Assembly (NCBI GenBank): GCA_016793465.1
Contig: JAEUJW010000087.1
Coordinates: forward strand, 1 to 64,000
Length of the DNA: 64,000 nt
From: Myxococcales bacterium
Lineage (GTDB): Bacteria > Myxococcota > Polyangia > Nannocystales > Nannocystaceae
Reading direction: 5' to 3'
Shown here one piece after another: positions 1-8,544 of the stretch. How positions within the stretch are numbered: the first letter of the stretch is position 1; every line of letters starts with the position of its first letter. A program made the position numbers and the translations under genes. The notes beneath the pieces are model-generated. The model had not been told where the DNA came from. It made no database searches and saw nothing but the letters and a program-made list of their open reading frames with translations.

Positions 1-52
1 GTCCGCGCCGCCGTCGGCCTCCGCGCCGCCTCCCTCCGCCGCCCGCGCGCCG

Positions 53-535
53 ATGACCGAGGCCGGCACACGACGCCTCCCCCTCCTCGCGATCAGCGCG
101 CTGGTGGGCGCCCTCGCGCTCGGCGCCTTCGCGGCCCTTGAGCTGAGCGGCGCCCTGCTGCCTCCGCCCGCTGCGCCGGTCGACACACCCAAGACCGACG
201 CGCGGGTGGACCCGCGGCCCGCGCTGGAGGCTCCGCCGACCGACGAGGCCGCCCCCGACCCCGCAACGGACGAAGCCGCGCAGGCCTCGGCGCCGGCCGA
301 CGAGGACGCCGGGTTGTGGACCGATGACGGCGAGCCGCCCGCCCCGGTGGAGCCCGCCTTGCGCACGCCGCCCCAAGCCCGGCCGCCCCCCGGACCGACG
401 ACCCCGCCGATGGGCGCGCGGCCGCAGCGCCCGCACCTCCGGCCACCGCCGGGCGGTCCCGGCGCCACCCCTGCCCTCAGCCCGGCGCTGCGCCGACCCC
501 GCGCCCTGCCGCGCGAGGCACCCGCCCCCGGCTGA
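53..535 (+). CDS. Hypothetical membrane-anchored proline-rich protein
   Basis: Unrecognised 160-residue protein. A short basic N-terminus is followed by one hydrophobic segment (about residues 9-33) that should act as a signal anchor; the rest is rich in Pro, Ala, Asp and Glu and turns basic and very Pro-rich towards the end, with no catalytic motif. The ATG overlaps a TGA (54-56) of a frame that enters from the left edge, as ATGA, so it is probably the second gene of a coupled pair; I see no separate Shine-Dalgarno sequence. It ends 14 bases from the convergent lipoprotein gene. In DNA this G+C-rich a chance open frame of this size is possible, hence the modest confidence. Confidence 0.5.
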   Translation: MTEAGTRRLPLLAISALVGALALGAFAALELSGALLPPPAAPVDTPKTDARVDPRPALEAPPTDEAAPDPATDEAAQASAPADEDAGLWTDDGEPPAPVEPALRTPPQARPPPGPTTPPMGARPQRPHLRPPPGGPGATPALSPALRRPRALPREAPAPG

Positions 536-549
536 GCGCGGGGGCCCGC

Positions 550-2607
550 TCAGCGCCGAGCGACCCCGAAGCTGAGGTCATCTTCCCCGGCCACAGCGAC
601 GTAGACGTTGTCTTCGTTGTCGACCCACACGGCCACGCTGCGGGCGGGGAAGTCGACCGCGAGGGGGAAGAGCTCCCAGCCGCCGGTCGGGTCACCCCAG
701 GCGATGTAGGCGTCGCCGGCCGCGTCGGCGTAGCCGATGACCAGCTCGGGCGTGGCGCTCGCCGCGGTCGAGGGCACCACCGCCGCGTTCACCGACACCG
801 GGTCGGCCATCTCGGTCTCGGTCGAGGGCGCGCTCGCCGTCGGCCCGAGCACCTGGATGGCGTCGACCGTGTCGCTGGCCGCCACCAGCCAGCGGCCAGC
901 CGGGTCACGGGGCAGAGAGACGTCCAGCGCGTTGATCGAGAAGAGCGCGCCGGGCGTGGGGCTGGTCCAGCCGCTGCCCGGGGTGAAGCTCGAGCGGCGC
1001 AGGCCGCCGGCCTCGACCGTGTGCAAGGTGACCGCTGCGCCGCCATAGGCGTCGACCGCGCAGAGATCGGTCGCCGCGCCGGTCCACTCCACCGACTCGG
1101 TGAGCTGGCCGAGCCGCAGGCTGTCGCGGCTCGCCACGATGGCGTGGGCGAGGCCACCGGTGTCCTCGCAGCCGACGGCGACGGCGTCACCGCTGCTGTT
1201 CACGCTGACCCGCACGTCATCAAAAAGGCTGGGCGTGCCCACCGCGCTGTCGATGGCGTCAGCGGCCACCCGGGCCCGCCGGTCGGTCTCGTAGCCCGCG
1301 AGGCGCAGGCGGCGGTCACCGTCGAGCTCCAGGCCATAGGCGACGAGCAGGCGCGCGCCGTCGACCACAAAATCGTGGCGCGGGGCGAGGCTGCGCGCGG
1401 CGTCAGCGCTGGGGCTACGGACCACGGGCACCACCTGGGTGATGCCCGCCTCAGGGGCGGTGAGGTCGACGCCAAATGCGACCACCGCATCAAAGAGGGC
1501 CTCTTCGCCGCGGGCTTGGCTGAGCACGACGTCCTCGGCGCTGACCGTGAACCAGACCGTGCTCGTGCTCGCGTCGACCCGCAGCTCGCCGATGCCCGCC
1601 CAGGCCACGCTGTCGAGCACGGGTGACCACGCCTCGAGGCCGCCCATCACGAAGGTGCTGTCACCGCCGTCACAGTCGGAGTCGACGCCGTCACCCAGCA
1701 CCTCGCGGGCGCCGGGCGCGACCGCCGGATCGGTGTCGTCGCAGTCGTCGACGCCGCCCACTGCCATGTCGGCGAGCACGCCGTCGCCGTCTTGGTCGAA
1801 GTTGACCGTGCCAGGCTCACAGTCCTCGTCGACCGCCGTGTAATAGTCCTCGGCCGCGCCGGTGAACACGTTCGGGTCGGCGTCATCGCAGTCGCCGCCG
1901 GGCAGCCCACCCGAGCCATCGACATAGAGCGTCGGCCGGCCCGCCCGCTCGGGCTCGACCTGGCCGTCGCCGTCCTGGTCGTAGTCATCATTGCCCGAGC
2001 AGTCCTCGTCGACGCCCGAGTACCAGGTGTCGACCGCGGCGGGGCTGATGCGGTCGTCATCGTCGTCGCAGTCACCGCTGGGCAGCCCGCCCGAGCCCTC
2101 GAGGTTGGCCGTCGCCAAGCCCTCGTAGGCGGGCGAGACGAAGCCGTCGCCGTCCATGTCGTAGTCGTCGCGGCCGTCGCAGTCGGTGTCGGCCCCGTCG
2201 TACCAAACATCGGCCGCGCCCGGGCGGGTCTCGGCGTTGGCGTCGTCGCAGTCACCCCCCGGCAGGTTGCCCGAGGACGCGATGCCATCCGTCTTGACCC
2301 CCGCGTTCGCCGCCCCCACAAAACCGTCGGCGTCGGCGTCAAAATCGTCGTCTTGACCGCAGTTGGCGTCAATCCCGTCGTACCAGGTCTCGACGGCGTC
2401 GGGGTTGATCGTGGCGTCGCCGTCGTCGCAGTCTTCGGTGGCGGCGTAGCCGTCGGCGTCGTCGTCGACCTGGCCGAGCTTGGCCTGCAGGTCGGCCGGC
2501 GAGACCCAGGTGCAGCCGCTGAGGCCGAGCGCGAGCAAGCAGGCCCGCGCGGGCGAGCGGGCGGGCGCGCGCCGGGCGGCGCGGGCGAGGGGGTGATCGA
2601 CCGACAT
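550..2607 (-). CDS. MopE-like metal-binding-repeat lipoprotein
   Basis: Predicted 685-residue outer-surface lipoprotein. The ATG at 2607 is preceded by GGAGGAG three bases away. A hydrophobic segment ends in the lipobox LSGC (Cys about residue 32). Residues about 50-310 hold roughly six copies of a repeat of the form DxDGDG...DCDD...NP...W/YDGxDxxC, the Cys/Asp-rich motif found in MopE-type and other myxobacterial surface proteins (putative metal-binding motif family), which likely binds Ca or other divalent cations. The C-terminal half has no motif I recognise and may be a beta-rich sensor or adhesive domain. Function beyond surface metal binding is unknown. It stands alone, convergent with the Pro-rich gene. 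Confidence 0.85.
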   Translation of the reverse strand: MSVDHPLARAARRAPARSPARACLLALGLSGCTWVSPADLQAKLGQVDDDADGYAATEDCDDGDATINPDAVETWYDGIDANCGQDDDFDADADGFVGAANAGVKTDGIASSGNLPGGDCDDANAETRPGAADVWYDGADTDCDGRDDYDMDGDGFVSPAYEGLATANLEGSGGLPSGDCDDDDDRISPAAVDTWYSGVDEDCSGNDDYDQDGDGQVEPERAGRPTLYVDGSGGLPGGDCDDADPNVFTGAAEDYYTAVDEDCEPGTVNFDQDGDGVLADMAVGGVDDCDDTDPAVAPGAREVLGDGVDSDCDGGDSTFVMGGLEAWSPVLDSVAWAGIGELRVDASTSTVWFTVSAEDVVLSQARGEEALFDAVVAFGVDLTAPEAGITQVVPVVRSPSADAARSLAPRHDFVVDGARLLVAYGLELDGDRRLRLAGYETDRRARVAADAIDSAVGTPSLFDDVRVSVNSSGDAVAVGCEDTGGLAHAIVASRDSLRLGQLTESVEWTGAATDLCAVDAYGGAAVTLHTVEAGGLRRSSFTPGSGWTSPTPGALFSINALDVSLPRDPAGRWLVAASDTVDAIQVLGPTASAPSTETEMADPVSVNAAVVPSTAASATPELVIGYADAAGDAYIAWGDPTGGWELFPLAVDFPARSVAVWVDNEDNVYVAVAGEDDLSFGVARR

Positions 2608-2700
2608 GAGCTCCTCCGCTGCGCAGGGTAGCACGCCCCTCCCCATGCAGCCGCGCCGCAACCCGAGAGCGACGTCAGGGAGGGCACCCCCTCCACCCGC

Positions 2701-3606
2701 TCAGCGCAGGCGGGTGCGCGCGCTCGCCGGGGGGATGCGCAGGGTGTCTGCCTCGAAGAGCGCGTCGGCCTTCGGCGCGGCCTCGTGCACGGCCCGCTGG
2801 AGATCGGCCAGGGCGACCCAGCCCAGCGCCACGTCGGGCCGGACCAAGAGGGCGCCGGGCGACTCCAGGGCCAGCAGCGGCGCGAGGCGGGTCGGGCCGA
2901 AGACCCGGTCCTCGGCGAGCACGAACCACCGCCGAGACTCGCCGTCCGCCGCGGCGCGGGCGGCGACCTCCTCCACCGCGCGGAGGTACACGGCCCGCTC
3001 CTCGGGGCTCCACTTGCCGTCGCCGTCCTGATCCCAGCTGCGCAGCAGGGCGGCGTCGCGCGCGACCCGCTCGCGGGCCTCCGCCTCCTCCTCGAGCTCG
3101 GCGCGAATCTGGCTGAGGCGCTGGGCCAAGCCCTCCTGCCCCGCCGCGCGCACCCGCTCGACCTCGTCCTGCAGGCGGGCGGTCAGCCGGGCCTCCCGCC
3201 ACCGGCTCGGCAGCAAGCCCAGGCGCGAGAGCAGCGCCGGGGTCAACAAAAAGGCGCCGGGCAGCGGGATGGCGAAGCTGGCCGAGGCGACGATGCCCGC
3301 GGGCACCAACCGAAGCAGGTCGAGGAGCTGATCGCGCAGCTGGTCCTCCTCCTCGGGGCTGAGCGGCGGGCCGCCCGAGGCCCGGCGTTGGAGCAGGCGC
3401 CAGGCGTCCCGGCTCTCCTGCCACTCGCCGAGCACCCGGGCCCACTGGCTGCGGGCGAGCTGCGAGGCCTGCGCGCCCAAGCGGCCCGCCAAGGACGGGG
3501 GGCGCTCGAGCGCGGCGGCTTCGGCGTGCAGGAGCATCAGCTCCTCATGCGGGAGGCCGAGGCGCTCGAGCTCAAAAGCGAGGCGGGCGAGACGAGAGGC
3601 GGCCAC
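2701..3606 (-). CDS. LETM1-like protein with a canonical EF-hand loop
   Basis: A 301-residue protein starting with GTG (GGAG lies upstream). Residues about 88-140 (charged helix, then LLRLVPAGIVASASF..., a Pro-rich hydrophobic stretch, then LLPSRW) resemble the core of the LETM1 family, known as mitochondrial inner-membrane cation-exchange proteins and also present in bacteria. Residues 142-190 look like coiled coil. Residues 192-203 (DQDGDGKWSPEE) fit a 12-residue EF-hand Ca-binding loop with acidic residues at positions 1, 3, 5 and 12. Only one EF-hand is visible. The LETM1 assignment is by eye and moderate; the EF-hand is clear. It follows the M16 peptidase genes by 18 bases and is probably co-transcribed with them. 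Confidence 0.6.
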   Translation of the reverse strand: MAASRLARLAFELERLGLPHEELMLLHAEAAALERPPSLAGRLGAQASQLARSQWARVLGEWQESRDAWRLLQRRASGGPPLSPEEEDQLRDQLLDLLRLVPAGIVASASFAIPLPGAFLLTPALLSRLGLLPSRWREARLTARLQDEVERVRAAGQEGLAQRLSQIRAELEEEAEARERVARDAALLRSWDQDGDGKWSPEERAVYLRAVEEVAARAAADGESRRWFVLAEDRVFGPTRLAPLLALESPGALLVRPDVALGWVALADLQRAVHEAAPKADALFEADTLRIPPASARTRLR

Positions 3607-3624
3607 GGCGAGCTCCGAAGGGGC

Positions 3625-5094
3625 CTACTTGGTGACCGGCTCGCCGTGCACGTCGCGCTGCTCCACGGCCGGCGCCGCGCCGAGGGCCGCGGTGACCGCC
3701 GCCTCGACCGGCGCGCGCACCTTGCTCAGATCACCGACCACCACGATGTGTACACCACGGCTGAGCAGGCCCTTGGCCACGCCGTCGACCTGGGCCTCGG
3801 GCACGGCCAGCGCGGCCCGCAGGTCGGTGGCCAGCGCGTCGGGCGCGCGGCCGTTGAGCGCGAGGTCGGCCAAGGCGTCGGCCACCGCGCCGCGGGTGCC
3901 TGCGGCCTCGATCTCGTCGGTGCGCACCGCGCCCTGGGCCTTGCGCAGCTCACCCTCGTCGACGCCGGCGGCAAAACGGGTCAGCTCACGCAGCAGGTCT
4001 TCGAGGGCCGGGCCGGTCTTGTCGAGGAAAACATTGGTGGCGACGACCACGCGGCCGCTGTGCGGCCGGCTCTCGAGCGCGGCGCGGGCCCCGTAGGTGT
4101 AGCCCTTCTCTTCGCGCAGCAGGCGGTTGAGGCGGCTGGTGAAGGTGCCGCCGAGCACGACGGCGCCGAGCTCGGTCGCCGCCCGGTCGGGATCGCCGAG
4201 GCTGGGCCCGGGCAGCAGCACCCGCAGCACCGTTTGCGCGGCGCCCGGGTTGTCGACCAGGGTGAGCCGGGGCGCGCCGGGCGCGGGCGGCGGGCTGACC
4301 GCGGCCGGGGCTGCAGGTGCCACCGGGGCGCGGGCCGCCCAGCCCCCGAGGTGCCGGTCGAGGATGGCCCGCAGCGCCTCGGCCTCGACGGCGCCCGAGG
4401 TGATCAAGGTGGCGCCGGAGGGCTGGGCCCGGGCCGCCCAGCTCGCCTGGAGCGTCGCCGGGTCCATGGCCTTGACCGCCGCCTCGGTGCCATCGGTCGG
4501 CCGGCCCATCGGGCTCAAACCACCGTACCAGACACGATCCCCGACCTGGGCCGCGACCACACGGGGCTCGTCGGCCTCTTGGGTGAGCTGGGCGACGCGC
4601 TCCTCGACGAGCAGGCTGACCGCGGGCGCGTCAAAACGGGGCCGGAGCAGCACATCGGCGAGCAGGCCCACCGCGAGGTCGAGCTTGTCGGCTTGGCAGT
4701 CGACGTGCACCACCGTGCCGAGCTTGCTGGTGGCCACGTCGATCTCAATGGCGTGCAGCGCGGCAAAAGCAGCGAAGGCGGCGGCGTCACGCTCGCCCGC
4801 ACCGCGCAGGGCCGCGGCGTCGGCCATCGAGGCGAGGCCGGGGCGCTCGGCCGGGTCGGTGACCGCGCCGCCGGGCAGCACGAGGCGCAGGCTCACCAGG
4901 GGGAGGCCGGGCCGCGGCGCGACCCAGAGCGCGCTGCCCGCCGGCCCAGCGAGGACGGCCGGAGCCGCCGGCAAAAACTCGACCTCGGCCGAGAGCGCCG
5001 GGGGGATGGCGGGGATGTTGCCACCGGCCGGCTGCTTGGGGCAGGCGGTCAGCAGCGCGGCGAGGAGCAGGGCGGGGCGAAGGGCGCGGCTCAT
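3625..5094 (-). CDS. M16 family peptidase-like lipoprotein (non-catalytic subunit)
   Basis: A 489-residue lipoprotein: the N-terminus has a hydrophobic segment with lipobox LTAC (Cys about residue 18). The body is the two-domain M16 (insulinase/pitrilysin) fold. The expected zinc motif HxxEH is absent (the equivalent stretch reads LASMADAAALRG), while the C-terminal half keeps the family's R...Y pair in SRLNRLLREEKGYTYGAR, so it should be the substrate-clamping partner of a two-subunit M16B peptidase rather than a peptidase on its own. The ATG follows the TGA of the zinc-motif-bearing partner gene by one base (TGAGATG), so the two are translationally coupled. Confidence 0.88.
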   Translation of the reverse strand: MSRALRPALLLAALLTACPKQPAGGNIPAIPPALSAEVEFLPAAPAVLAGPAGSALWVAPRPGLPLVSLRLVLPGGAVTDPAERPGLASMADAAALRGAGERDAAAFAAFAALHAIEIDVATSKLGTVVHVDCQADKLDLAVGLLADVLLRPRFDAPAVSLLVEERVAQLTQEADEPRVVAAQVGDRVWYGGLSPMGRPTDGTEAAVKAMDPATLQASWAARAQPSGATLITSGAVEAEALRAILDRHLGGWAARAPVAPAAPAAVSPPPAPGAPRLTLVDNPGAAQTVLRVLLPGPSLGDPDRAATELGAVVLGGTFTSRLNRLLREEKGYTYGARAALESRPHSGRVVVATNVFLDKTGPALEDLLRELTRFAAGVDEGELRKAQGAVRTDEIEAAGTRGAVADALADLALNGRAPDALATDLRAALAVPEAQVDGVAKGLLSRGVHIVVVGDLSKVRAPVEAAVTAALGAAPAVEQRDVHGEPVTK

Positions 5095-5095
5095 C

Positions 5096-6445
5096 TCAGT
5101 TCCCCCCCGCGGCGGCGGGCTCGGGCAGCACGCGCACAACCGCGCGCCGCTCGACGTTGAGGGTGGCGGCGGCCGCCTTGACCGCCGCGGCGTCGACGGC
5201 CTTGTAGGCGGCGAGGTGCGTGGCGAGGAAGTCGGGGCGGCCCACGTGGTAGTGGTAGCGGTTGAGCATGGTCGCGCGGTCCTGCAGCGACTCGAGGCCC
5301 TGGAGCATCGACAGGGCGCGCTGGTTGCGCGTGCGCTCGAGCTCATCCGCGGTCGGGCCCTCGGTGGCGAGGCGCTGGATCTCGGCCATCACGGCGTCTT
5401 CGACCGGCTGGAGCGCGCCGCCTTCTGCGGGCAGGGCCTCGATCATGAAGATGCCGCTGTGCAGCTGGCCATACTGGGCGGCGCTGACCTCGGTGGCCAA
5501 ACGTTTGTCTTCAACCAAAACCCGGTGCAGGCGGCTGGCCCGACCCGCGCCGAGGATGTCGGCGACGAACTCCATCGCCGCGTCGCCCTCTTTCAGCGCC
5601 GCCGGGCTGTGCCAGACGAGCATGGTCTTGGGGAGATCGACCTGGTCATGCACCTCGACCAGCGCCTTCTGCGGCTTGTCGGGGGCCGGCGCGGGCAAGC
5701 GCGCGGGCAGCGGACGGTTCTCGAGGCCGCCGAAGAGCTGCTCGATCTGCGGCTTGATCTGGGCGGGCTCGAAGTCACCGGCCACGACCAAGCTGGCGTT
5801 ATTGGGGACATACCAGCGGTTGAAGAAGGAGACGACGTCGTCGACCGAGGCCGCCTCGAGGTCGGCGTGGCTGCCGATGACCGAGTGCGCGTAGGGGTGA
5901 CCCGGGGGGTAGAGCAGCTCAGGCAAGACCAGCCAGCCTTCACCGTAGGGGGCGTCCTCGTAGCTCTGGCGCCGCTCGTTGCGGACCACGTCGCGCTGCT
6001 TGTCGACCTTCTCTTTGGTCATCGCGCCGTCGAGGCCGTCCATGCGGTCGGCCTCCATCCATAAGAACAGGGGCAGGATGTGGGCCGGGCCGACGTCGAA
6101 GTAGTCGGTGGCGTCTTCGCTGGTCCAGGCGTTGTTCCAGCCGCCGACGGCCTCCATCTTCTCGTCGAAGCCGGCCCCGGGCAGGCGGGTCGTGCCCATG
6201 AACATCAGGTGCTCGAAGAGGTGGGCGAAGCCGGTGCGGCCGACCACCTCGTCTTTGGCCCCGACCCCGTACCAGATGTTGACCACCACCTGGGGCAGGG
6301 CGCGGTCAGGCATCAGGATGACGTTCATGCCGTTCTTGAGGCTGTACTGCTCAAACTGCACGTCTTGGGCGGCGGCCGGCGCGGAGAGGCTGAGCGCCGC
6401 GACGGCGGCCCACACACAGCGGGCACGGGGGAGGAGGTGCGACAC
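5096..6445 (-). CDS. M16 family zinc metallopeptidase (catalytic subunit)
   Basis: A 449-residue secreted peptidase. The GTG start at 6445 has AGGAG about 7 bases upstream. Residues 1-26 form a signal peptide ending AAAQ. The zinc motif HLFEH (HxxEH) followed by LMFMGT is intact, and the distal glutamate region (NERRQ) is present, so this is the catalytic half of an M16B pair; the next gene supplies the non-catalytic half. Family members degrade peptides in the periplasm. Transcription order is this gene, then its partner, then the LETM1-like gene. The glycosyltransferase gene upstream is divergent with 93 bases between, which should hold both promoters, though I cannot define them. Confidence 0.92.
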   Translation of the reverse strand: MSHLLPRARCVWAAVAALSLSAPAAAQDVQFEQYSLKNGMNVILMPDRALPQVVVNIWYGVGAKDEVVGRTGFAHLFEHLMFMGTTRLPGAGFDEKMEAVGGWNNAWTSEDATDYFDVGPAHILPLFLWMEADRMDGLDGAMTKEKVDKQRDVVRNERRQSYEDAPYGEGWLVLPELLYPPGHPYAHSVIGSHADLEAASVDDVVSFFNRWYVPNNASLVVAGDFEPAQIKPQIEQLFGGLENRPLPARLPAPAPDKPQKALVEVHDQVDLPKTMLVWHSPAALKEGDAAMEFVADILGAGRASRLHRVLVEDKRLATEVSAAQYGQLHSGIFMIEALPAEGGALQPVEDAVMAEIQRLATEGPTADELERTRNQRALSMLQGLESLQDRATMLNRYHYHVGRPDFLATHLAAYKAVDAAAVKAAAATLNVERRAVVRVLPEPAAAGGN

Positions 6446-6538
6446 GGGCGCTCCTGCACACAGAAGGGGGCCGGGCGCGGAGGCTGCGCCGGCGGACAGC
6501 GCGGCATATCCCGGGCGGGCGCGCGGGCCGCGCGCGGA

Positions 6539-7537
6539 GTGCCCTTGGGAACGCCCCCTCCCGCGCTGCTCCACGTGGACACGGCGACCGAGTGGCGCGG
6601 CGGCCAGCAGCTGCTGCTCCGCCTCGCCCGCGAGCAAGGCGCGCGAGGGCTCGATCTCGCGGTCGCCTGCCCTCCCGACGGCCGCCTGTGGGCTGAGCTC
6701 GGCCGGCTCGGGCTGCGCCGGGTCCCCATCGGGCGCGGCGCCCACCCGCTGACCGCCCTGCGCCTCGCGGCGGTCGGCGCCCGCCTCCACATCGCCCACA
6801 CCAGCCACGCGCACGGCCACTGTGCCCTGCTGCGCGCCCCTCTGGTCGTGCACCGCTGGGTCGACCACCCGGTGCAGGTGGGCTGGAAGTACCGCCGCCC
6901 CGCAGCCTTCGCCGCGTGCAGCCGCGCCGTGGCCGCCATTTTGGAGGAGGCGGGCTGTCAGGGGGTGCACTTTGTGCCCGGCGGCGCCGACCCCCTGCCG
7001 GCGGCCCCGCCCGCGGCCGACGCCCCCGAGGTGCTCGCCCTGGGCGCCGCGGTGCCCGACAAGGGCCATGATCTGCTCGCCGGCGCCGCGGCCCGGATGG
7101 CCGGCCTGCGCTTCGCCGCCGCAGGCCCCGGGACGGGGGTGGGCCCAAGCTACCAAGGCGCGCTGCGCGGCCTCGGCCAGCGCGAAGACGTCGCCGCCCT
7201 GCTCGCTGGTGCGCGTTGCCTCGCCCAGCCCAGCCGGCGCGAAGGCCTCGGGATCAGCGTGGTGCAGGCCATGATGGCCGGGGTGCCGGTGGTGGCCAGC
7301 CGCGTGGGCGGCCTGCCTGAGCTCATCGGCACCGATGGGATCTTGGTCGACCCGACCGATCCCGCCGACCTGGACGCGGGCATCGAGGCGGCCCTCCGCA
7401 TTGACCCCGCCGTGCGCGCCCGTGCGCGGGCGCGGGCCCTGCGGGACTGGTCGACGACGGCGATGGTCCACGCCGCGAACGCGCTGTACGCCAATGTCCT
7501 CGGCGAACCGCTGCCGCTGGCGGGCCCGGCGCGCTGA
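6539..7537 (+). CDS. Glycosyltransferase, GT4-like
   Basis: A 332-residue GT-B-type glycosyltransferase lacking obvious membrane segments. The N-terminal domain has the WRGGQQ loop typical of sugar-nucleotide transferases acting on lipid or polysaccharide acceptors; the C-terminal nucleotide-sugar domain has SRREGLGISVVQAMMAG followed by GVPVVASRVGGLPEL. In the usual EX7E motif of GT4 the second Glu is replaced by Gln here (E-G-L-G-I-S-V-V-Q). The start is uncertain: GTG at 6539 is preferred, with GTG at 6575 the alternative; neither has a strong ribosome site. Acceptor and donor cannot be inferred. The neighbouring tilS gene is convergent. Confidence 0.82.
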   Translation: MPLGTPPPALLHVDTATEWRGGQQLLLRLAREQGARGLDLAVACPPDGRLWAELGRLGLRRVPIGRGAHPLTALRLAAVGARLHIAHTSHAHGHCALLRAPLVVHRWVDHPVQVGWKYRRPAAFAACSRAVAAILEEAGCQGVHFVPGGADPLPAAPPAADAPEVLALGAAVPDKGHDLLAGAAARMAGLRFAAAGPGTGVGPSYQGALRGLGQREDVAALLAGARCLAQPSRREGLGISVVQAMMAGVPVVASRVGGLPELIGTDGILVDPTDPADLDAGIEAALRIDPAVRARARARALRDWSTTAMVHAANALYANVLGEPLPLAGPAR

Positions 7538-7544
7538 GCGGTCA

Positions 7545-7564
7545 GGGGCAGCCGCCCATGCCCC
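7545..7564. terminator. Possible terminator hairpin between convergent genes
   Basis: Arms GGGGCA and TGCCCC around an 8-base loop lie between the stop codons of the glycosyltransferase and tilS genes. There is no T tract, so this is only a candidate. Confidence 0.3.
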
Positions 7565-7582
7565 GCGCAAGCCGGGGGAGGC

Positions 7583-8503
7583 TCAGCCCGCCCCGTCGCC
7601 CCGCACCGGTGCTGCGGGCTCGATCCACAGCCCGCCGTGGCGGAGGCGGAGGGCGCGCCCATCGGGGAGGACCAGCCGCTGGCCGCCGCCCTCCCACCGC
7701 AGCACCGCCTCGAGCGCCGCGGCCCCGGGCAGGGGCGGGCCCAAAAATGCGCGCAGGACGCGCCCCTGCAGCGCCGGGTGCAGCGCGCGCAGGCCGCCCA
7801 TGGGCAGCGGCCCGGTCGCCTCGGGGCGCAGCTCGTGGAGGGAGCGCTCAGCGAGGAGATCGAGCAACGCGTCATCCTGGGCGAGCAAGCGGGCCGAGCG
7901 GGCCAGCGCGCGCACGGGGCCCCGGCCCAGGGTGGCGGCGAGCAGGGCGCGGAGGCGACCCCGCTCAGACGTGGGGTTGCTCGGGTCCTCTGCCCAGCGC
8001 AGGCCGCGCAGCGCGGCGAAGGCCCGCAGGTCGGCGCGCTCCTCGTCGATGAGCGGGTGGACGAAGGGGCCGGCGACCGGTCGGAGCCCGGCCAGCCCGC
8101 GGGCGCCCGCCCCCGCGAACAGCCGCTGGAGCACCGTCTCGGCTTGATCGTCGGCGTGGTGCCCGGTGGCCACCATCGCGCCGGGGCCGGCCGCCTCGAC
8201 CAGGGCGGCGCGGCGGGCGGCGCGGGCGCGGGCGGCGAGATCGGGCCCCGCCGCGAGCACCAGCCGCAGCGAACAGAAAGGCAAGCCGAGCGCGCCGGCC
8301 AGCGCGCCGACCGCCGCGACCTCGTCGGCCGCCGCGGGGCGCAGGCCGTGATCGACGCTGAGCACACGCAGCGCAGCGCCGTGGGCCCCGCGGGTCTCGG
8401 CCAAGGCGAGCAGCAGCGCGCTGCTGTCCAGCCCGCCCGAGCAGGCGACCGCCACGGCCGCGCCGGGCGCCCACAGCCGCTCGCGGCGCACCACCTCGAG
8501 CAC
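7583..8503 (-). CDS. tilS: tRNA(Ile)-lysidine synthase
   Basis: N-type PP-loop ATPase that converts C34 of tRNA-Ile(CAU) to lysidine so that it reads AUA. The PP-loop SGGLDSS is at residues 22-28 and the second family motif GHHADDQAET follows; the C-terminal part is short, as in compact TilS forms (306 residues). No ATG exists; GTG at 8503 places the PP-loop at the usual distance from the N-terminus, but an unusual CTG at the stop codon of the preceding gene (8545) is conceivable. It lies just downstream of the RNHCP gene on the same strand and probably shares its mRNA. Confidence 0.9.
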   Translation of the reverse strand: MLEVVRRERLWAPGAAVAVACSGGLDSSALLLALAETRGAHGAALRVLSVDHGLRPAAADEVAAVGALAGALGLPFCSLRLVLAAGPDLAARARAARRAALVEAAGPGAMVATGHHADDQAETVLQRLFAGAGARGLAGLRPVAGPFVHPLIDEERADLRAFAALRGLRWAEDPSNPTSERGRLRALLAATLGRGPVRALARSARLLAQDDALLDLLAERSLHELRPEATGPLPMGGLRALHPALQGRVLRAFLGPPLPGAAALEAVLRWEGGGQRLVLPDGRALRLRHGGLWIEPAAPVRGDGAG

Positions 8504-8544
8504 CCGCTCAGGCAGGCGCTCGGGCGCGCGCGCGCCGCGGGGGC

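Noticed and set aside
2785..5160. A 791-residue + strand open frame
   Set aside because: Antisense to the LETM1-like and M16 genes; no recognisable domain.
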